From contig SLIW01000584.1 of assembly GCA_007135435.1 (NCBI GenBank), positions 1-9,089 on the forward strand: a stretch of 9,089 nucleotides of DNA, given 5' to 3'. The position numbers and the translations under genes are program-made. Positions 7,393-9,089 of the stretch are shown piece by piece (positions within the stretch are counted from its first letter, which is position 1; each line of letters begins with the position of its first letter). The notes beneath the pieces were generated by a model. That model did no database searches and had not been told where the DNA came from. It was given only the letters and a program-made list of their open reading frames with translations. The DNA is from Natronomonas sp. (GTDB lineage Archaea > Halobacteriota > Halobacteria > Halobacteriales > Haloarculaceae).

Positions 7393-8625
7393 ATGCCTGA
7401 CGATTGCCACCGTGGGGGCTGCGGCGGGGCACTCGCCGTCGCCCTCACCGACGGCGGTCCACCGGCGGACACGGCGCACGTCGCGACCCTGCTGGAGGGG
7501 TTGCCCGACAACTGGGGCCGGTGGGGCGCGGACGACGAGCGGGGGACGCTCAACCTGCTCGGGAGCGCCGAGGCGGCCGCCGGGATGCGCGCCGCCCTCG
7601 CCGAGGGCGACGACGCCGTCGAGCGGTTCACGCTCGGCCTACCACTGACGGGAGCGCCGATCGACCCCGACGGCGGTCCGACGGAGACGGGCGATCCATC
7701 CTTCCCCGGACGGGGGGTCGCCCGCCGGGACAACGTCTCCGACGCACGCACCTACCGCGACGGCGAGCGGGACCCGCTGGCCGGGATGAAGTTCGCCGAC
7801 GACCGGTTCGTCACCCCCTTCTACCTCCACGGGACGACCCACGTCGACGCCCTCGGTCACGCCTGGTACGGCGACACGCTCTACAACGGGTTCGACGCGG
7901 CGACCACGGCGACCCCACAGCGGTTCGACGCCGAACTGGACTGCGTCGACGGCGCGGCCTCGGAGACTCGCGGTCTCGCCCGGGCGTCGGTCGCCCCGCT
8001 CGCCGAGGCCGGCATCGCCGGCCGGGGCGTCCTCCTCGACGTCGCCCGACACCTCGGCGGTGGCGACGAGGGTGGTGGCGACGAGGGCGGTGGTGACGAG
8101 GGCGGTGGACGTTCTGGCGGCTGCGCCGCCGATAGCGGGTCGGACGAGCGAGCGGACCGCCTCCCGCTGGGGACGGAGGTGACGCTCGAGGACCTCCAGG
8201 CAACGGCCCGGGCCCAGGGGGTCAGCGTCCGGCGCGGTGACGTCCTCCTGATCCGGACGGGCTCGATCGGCCGGACCCGCGACCCCGACGCCAGGTGGGA
8301 CTCCACCGACGAGCCGGGGCTCGTCTTCAGCCGGGCGCTCGTCGAGTGGATCGCGGACAGGGACGTCGCCGTCCTGGGCGCGGACACCGTCGCGGTCGAG
8401 CGGGTGAGCCAGCGGATCGACGGCGAGACGTACCTCCTGCCGCTGCACGGGGCGTTCCTCCGGAACCTCGGTATGCCGCTCGTGGAGCTGCTGTGGCTCG
8501 ACGACCTGGCCGCTACGTGCGCCGCCGACGGCGTCTACGAGTTCCTCTTCACCGCCGCCCCGCTGCACGTCGAGCGGGCGACCGGCGCCCCGGCGAACCC
8601 GGTGGTGCTGAAGACGGACGGATAG
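7393..8625 (+). CDS. Cyclase family protein (metal-dependent hydrolase, kynurenine formamidase-like fold)
   Basis: This is a PF04199-type protein; the family includes kynurenine formamidase and other amide or lactone hydrolases, so the exact reaction is unknown. The signature HGTTHVDALGH (146-156) supplies the expected metal-binding His and Asp residues. Other family segments are NWGRWGADDERGTLNLL (40-56), GVLLDVARHLG (212-222), RGDVLLIRTG (281-290), GLVFSRALVEWI (309-320) and PLHGAFLRNLGMPLVELLWL (350-369). The opening resembles the longer bacterial-type cyclase subfamily rather than short formamidases. At 410 residues it is long, for two reasons: an N-terminal leader of about 38 residues with CHRGGC, and an insertion after GVLLDVARH (about 222-252) made of three GGGDE units plus a Cys/Ser/Gly/Asp stretch. 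No better start than the ATG at 7393 is visible. It lies 80 bp after the phosphodiesterase gene, so co-transcription is possible but not required. Confidence 0.88.
   Translation: MPDDCHRGGCGGALAVALTDGGPPADTAHVATLLEGLPDNWGRWGADDERGTLNLLGSAEAAAGMRAALAEGDDAVERFTLGLPLTGAPIDPDGGPTETGDPSFPGRGVARRDNVSDARTYRDGERDPLAGMKFADDRFVTPFYLHGTTHVDALGHAWYGDTLYNGFDAATTATPQRFDAELDCVDGAASETRGLARASVAPLAEAGIAGRGVLLDVARHLGGGDEGGGDEGGGDEGGGRSGGCAADSGSDERADRLPLGTEVTLEDLQATARAQGVSVRRGDVLLIRTGSIGRTRDPDARWDSTDEPGLVFSRALVEWIADRDVAVLGADTVAVERVSQRIDGETYLLPLHGAFLRNLGMPLVELLWLDDLAATCAADGVYEFLFTAAPLHVERATGAPANPVVLKTDG
8056..8109 (+). repeat. 15-bp tandem repeat within the cyclase gene
   Basis: Three near-identical 15-mers (8056-8070, 8071-8085, 8086-8100; type GGCGGTGGCGACGAG) and a 9-bp partial copy encode GGGDE-GGGDE-GGGDE-GGG. 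The copies differ only at third codon positions, so the array is a little older or under protein-level constraint. It lies inside the enzyme domain, in what should be a surface loop. Confidence 0.95.
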
Positions 8626-8695
8626 CGTCACCCGGCCCCCAAAGCCTCATCCGGCCCACGAAAGACCTTTCACCCCGCGGGAGCGACGCCCGTAG

Positions 8696-9046
8696 ATGCC
8701 CTCCTCCCTCGTGTGCCCGCTCGAGGCATCGGCGACCTTTTTATCGGCGTTCGTGGCACGAGGCCCCGCACTCGCGACGGCTGCCGACCGCTGGATCGTG
8801 CTCGCGGTCCTCGCCGTCCTCGCGTTCGGGCTCCTGGCGACCGTGGTCAAGTTCGCGATGATCCAGTCGACCGCCCCCGGCGCCGCACCGCCGGTCGAGA
8901 AGACCAACTGCCCCGCGTGTGGCGCCCGGACGCCCGTCGATGACCCCTCCTGTGTGTACTGCGGCGAGTCGCTTCCCGGGGACGGAACCAGCGACCGGGC
9001 GACGACGGCTACGGGTGAGCCTCGAACGGACCTCGAACGGACCTGA
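8696..9046 (+). CDS. Small membrane-anchored zinc-ribbon protein, function unknown
   Basis: The 116-residue protein has one strong membrane helix (about 32-55, WIVLAVLAVLAFGLLATVVKF) followed by a C-terminal zinc ribbon, CPACG (72-76) and CVYCG (86-90), giving a CxxC-x10-CxxC arrangement. The last 25 residues are polar and low complexity. A membrane anchor plus a zinc ribbon is a recurrent haloarchaeal architecture; known examples are mostly uncharacterised, so I assign no function. The start is uncertain. The ATG at 8696 has a weak CTTTCAC element about 28 nt upstream, but a much better TATA-like stretch lies inside the frame at 8737-8744. Use of a downstream GTG (Val20 at 8753 or Val35 at 8798) would remove the poorly conserved-looking N-terminus and leave the helix and ribbon. 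Confidence 0.75.
   Translation: MPSSLVCPLEASATFLSAFVARGPALATAADRWIVLAVLAVLAFGLLATVVKFAMIQSTAPGAAPPVEKTNCPACGARTPVDDPSCVYCGESLPGDGTSDRATTATGEPRTDLERT
8737..8745 (+). promoter_or_regulatory. Strong TATA-like element inside the 5' end of the zinc-ribbon gene
   Basis: CCTTTTTATCGG contains the best match to an archaeal TATA box in the window (TTTTTAT). It lies about 40 bp inside the called frame. A transcript starting about 25-27 nt downstream (near 8765) could begin translation at Val35 (GTG, 8798). It encodes ATFLSA in the present reading, so it may be fortuitous. Confidence 0.35.
9020..9041 (+). repeat. 11-bp tandem duplication at the 3' end of the zinc-ribbon gene
   Basis: Two exact copies of CCTCGAACGGA (9020-9030 and 9031-9041) immediately precede the TGA stop at 9044-9046. 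Because 11 is not a multiple of three, the duplication sets the frame that reaches this stop codon. Confidence 0.9.
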
Positions 9047-9089
9047 CGGGGAAGGGATCCCACGACCCAATCGAGACTTCATCACTCGC

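Noticed and set aside
5966..7432. Long open frame (488 codons) on the minus strand opposite the phosphodiesterase gene
   Set aside because: It is an antisense shadow caused by high GC and few stop codons. The plus-strand product has clear family motifs, while the minus product has none and is built of low-complexity Val/Asp/Arg patterns.
7639..8631. 330-codon minus-strand frame opposite the cyclase gene
   Set aside because: It is an antisense shadow; the plus-strand frame carries the HGTTHVDALGH signature.

Overview
The window is very GC-rich and encodes strongly acidic, Asp/Glu-heavy proteins. Two things point to a halophilic archaeon (class Halobacteria): promoter-like A/T islands sit about 27-30 nt before start codons, as expected for leaderless archaeal transcripts, and the cobalamin genes are of the archaeal type. 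I cannot name a genus. The content looks like ordinary chromosomal housekeeping and accessory genes. I see no transposase, integrase, CRISPR array, tRNA or rRNA, and no clear defence or other multi-gene novel system.

Layout: (1) 55-2109 (+) uvrB, a full-length excision-repair helicase of bacterial type. (2) 2226-2942 (+) a small unrecognised multi-pass membrane protein with its own TATA-like element. (3) 5579-3019 (-) a two-gene cobalamin unit, cobT then cobB/cbiA, overlapping by 4 bases (GTGA); it converges on the membrane-protein gene. (4) 5580-5818, a 239-bp divergent intergenic region with an inverted repeat near the cobT start, a 25-bp tandem repeat, a long imperfect hairpin and the promoter of the next gene. 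(5) 5819-7312 (+) a phosphodiesterase/nucleotide-pyrophosphatase-type member of the alkaline phosphatase superfamily. (6) 7393-8625 (+) a cyclase-family (PF04199-type) metal hydrolase. (7) 8696-9046 (+) a small membrane-anchored protein with a C-terminal four-cysteine zinc ribbon.

Only the cob pair is an evident functional unit: CobB amidates the corrin ring and CobT makes the activated lower-ligand nucleotide. The other genes appear independently transcribed.

The points most worth a second look are: two Asn residues where the phosphodiesterase family normally has Asp and His metal ligands; the repeat- and hairpin-rich cobT upstream region; and exact short tandem repeats that encode acidic, low-complexity linkers inside cobB, cobT and the cyclase.
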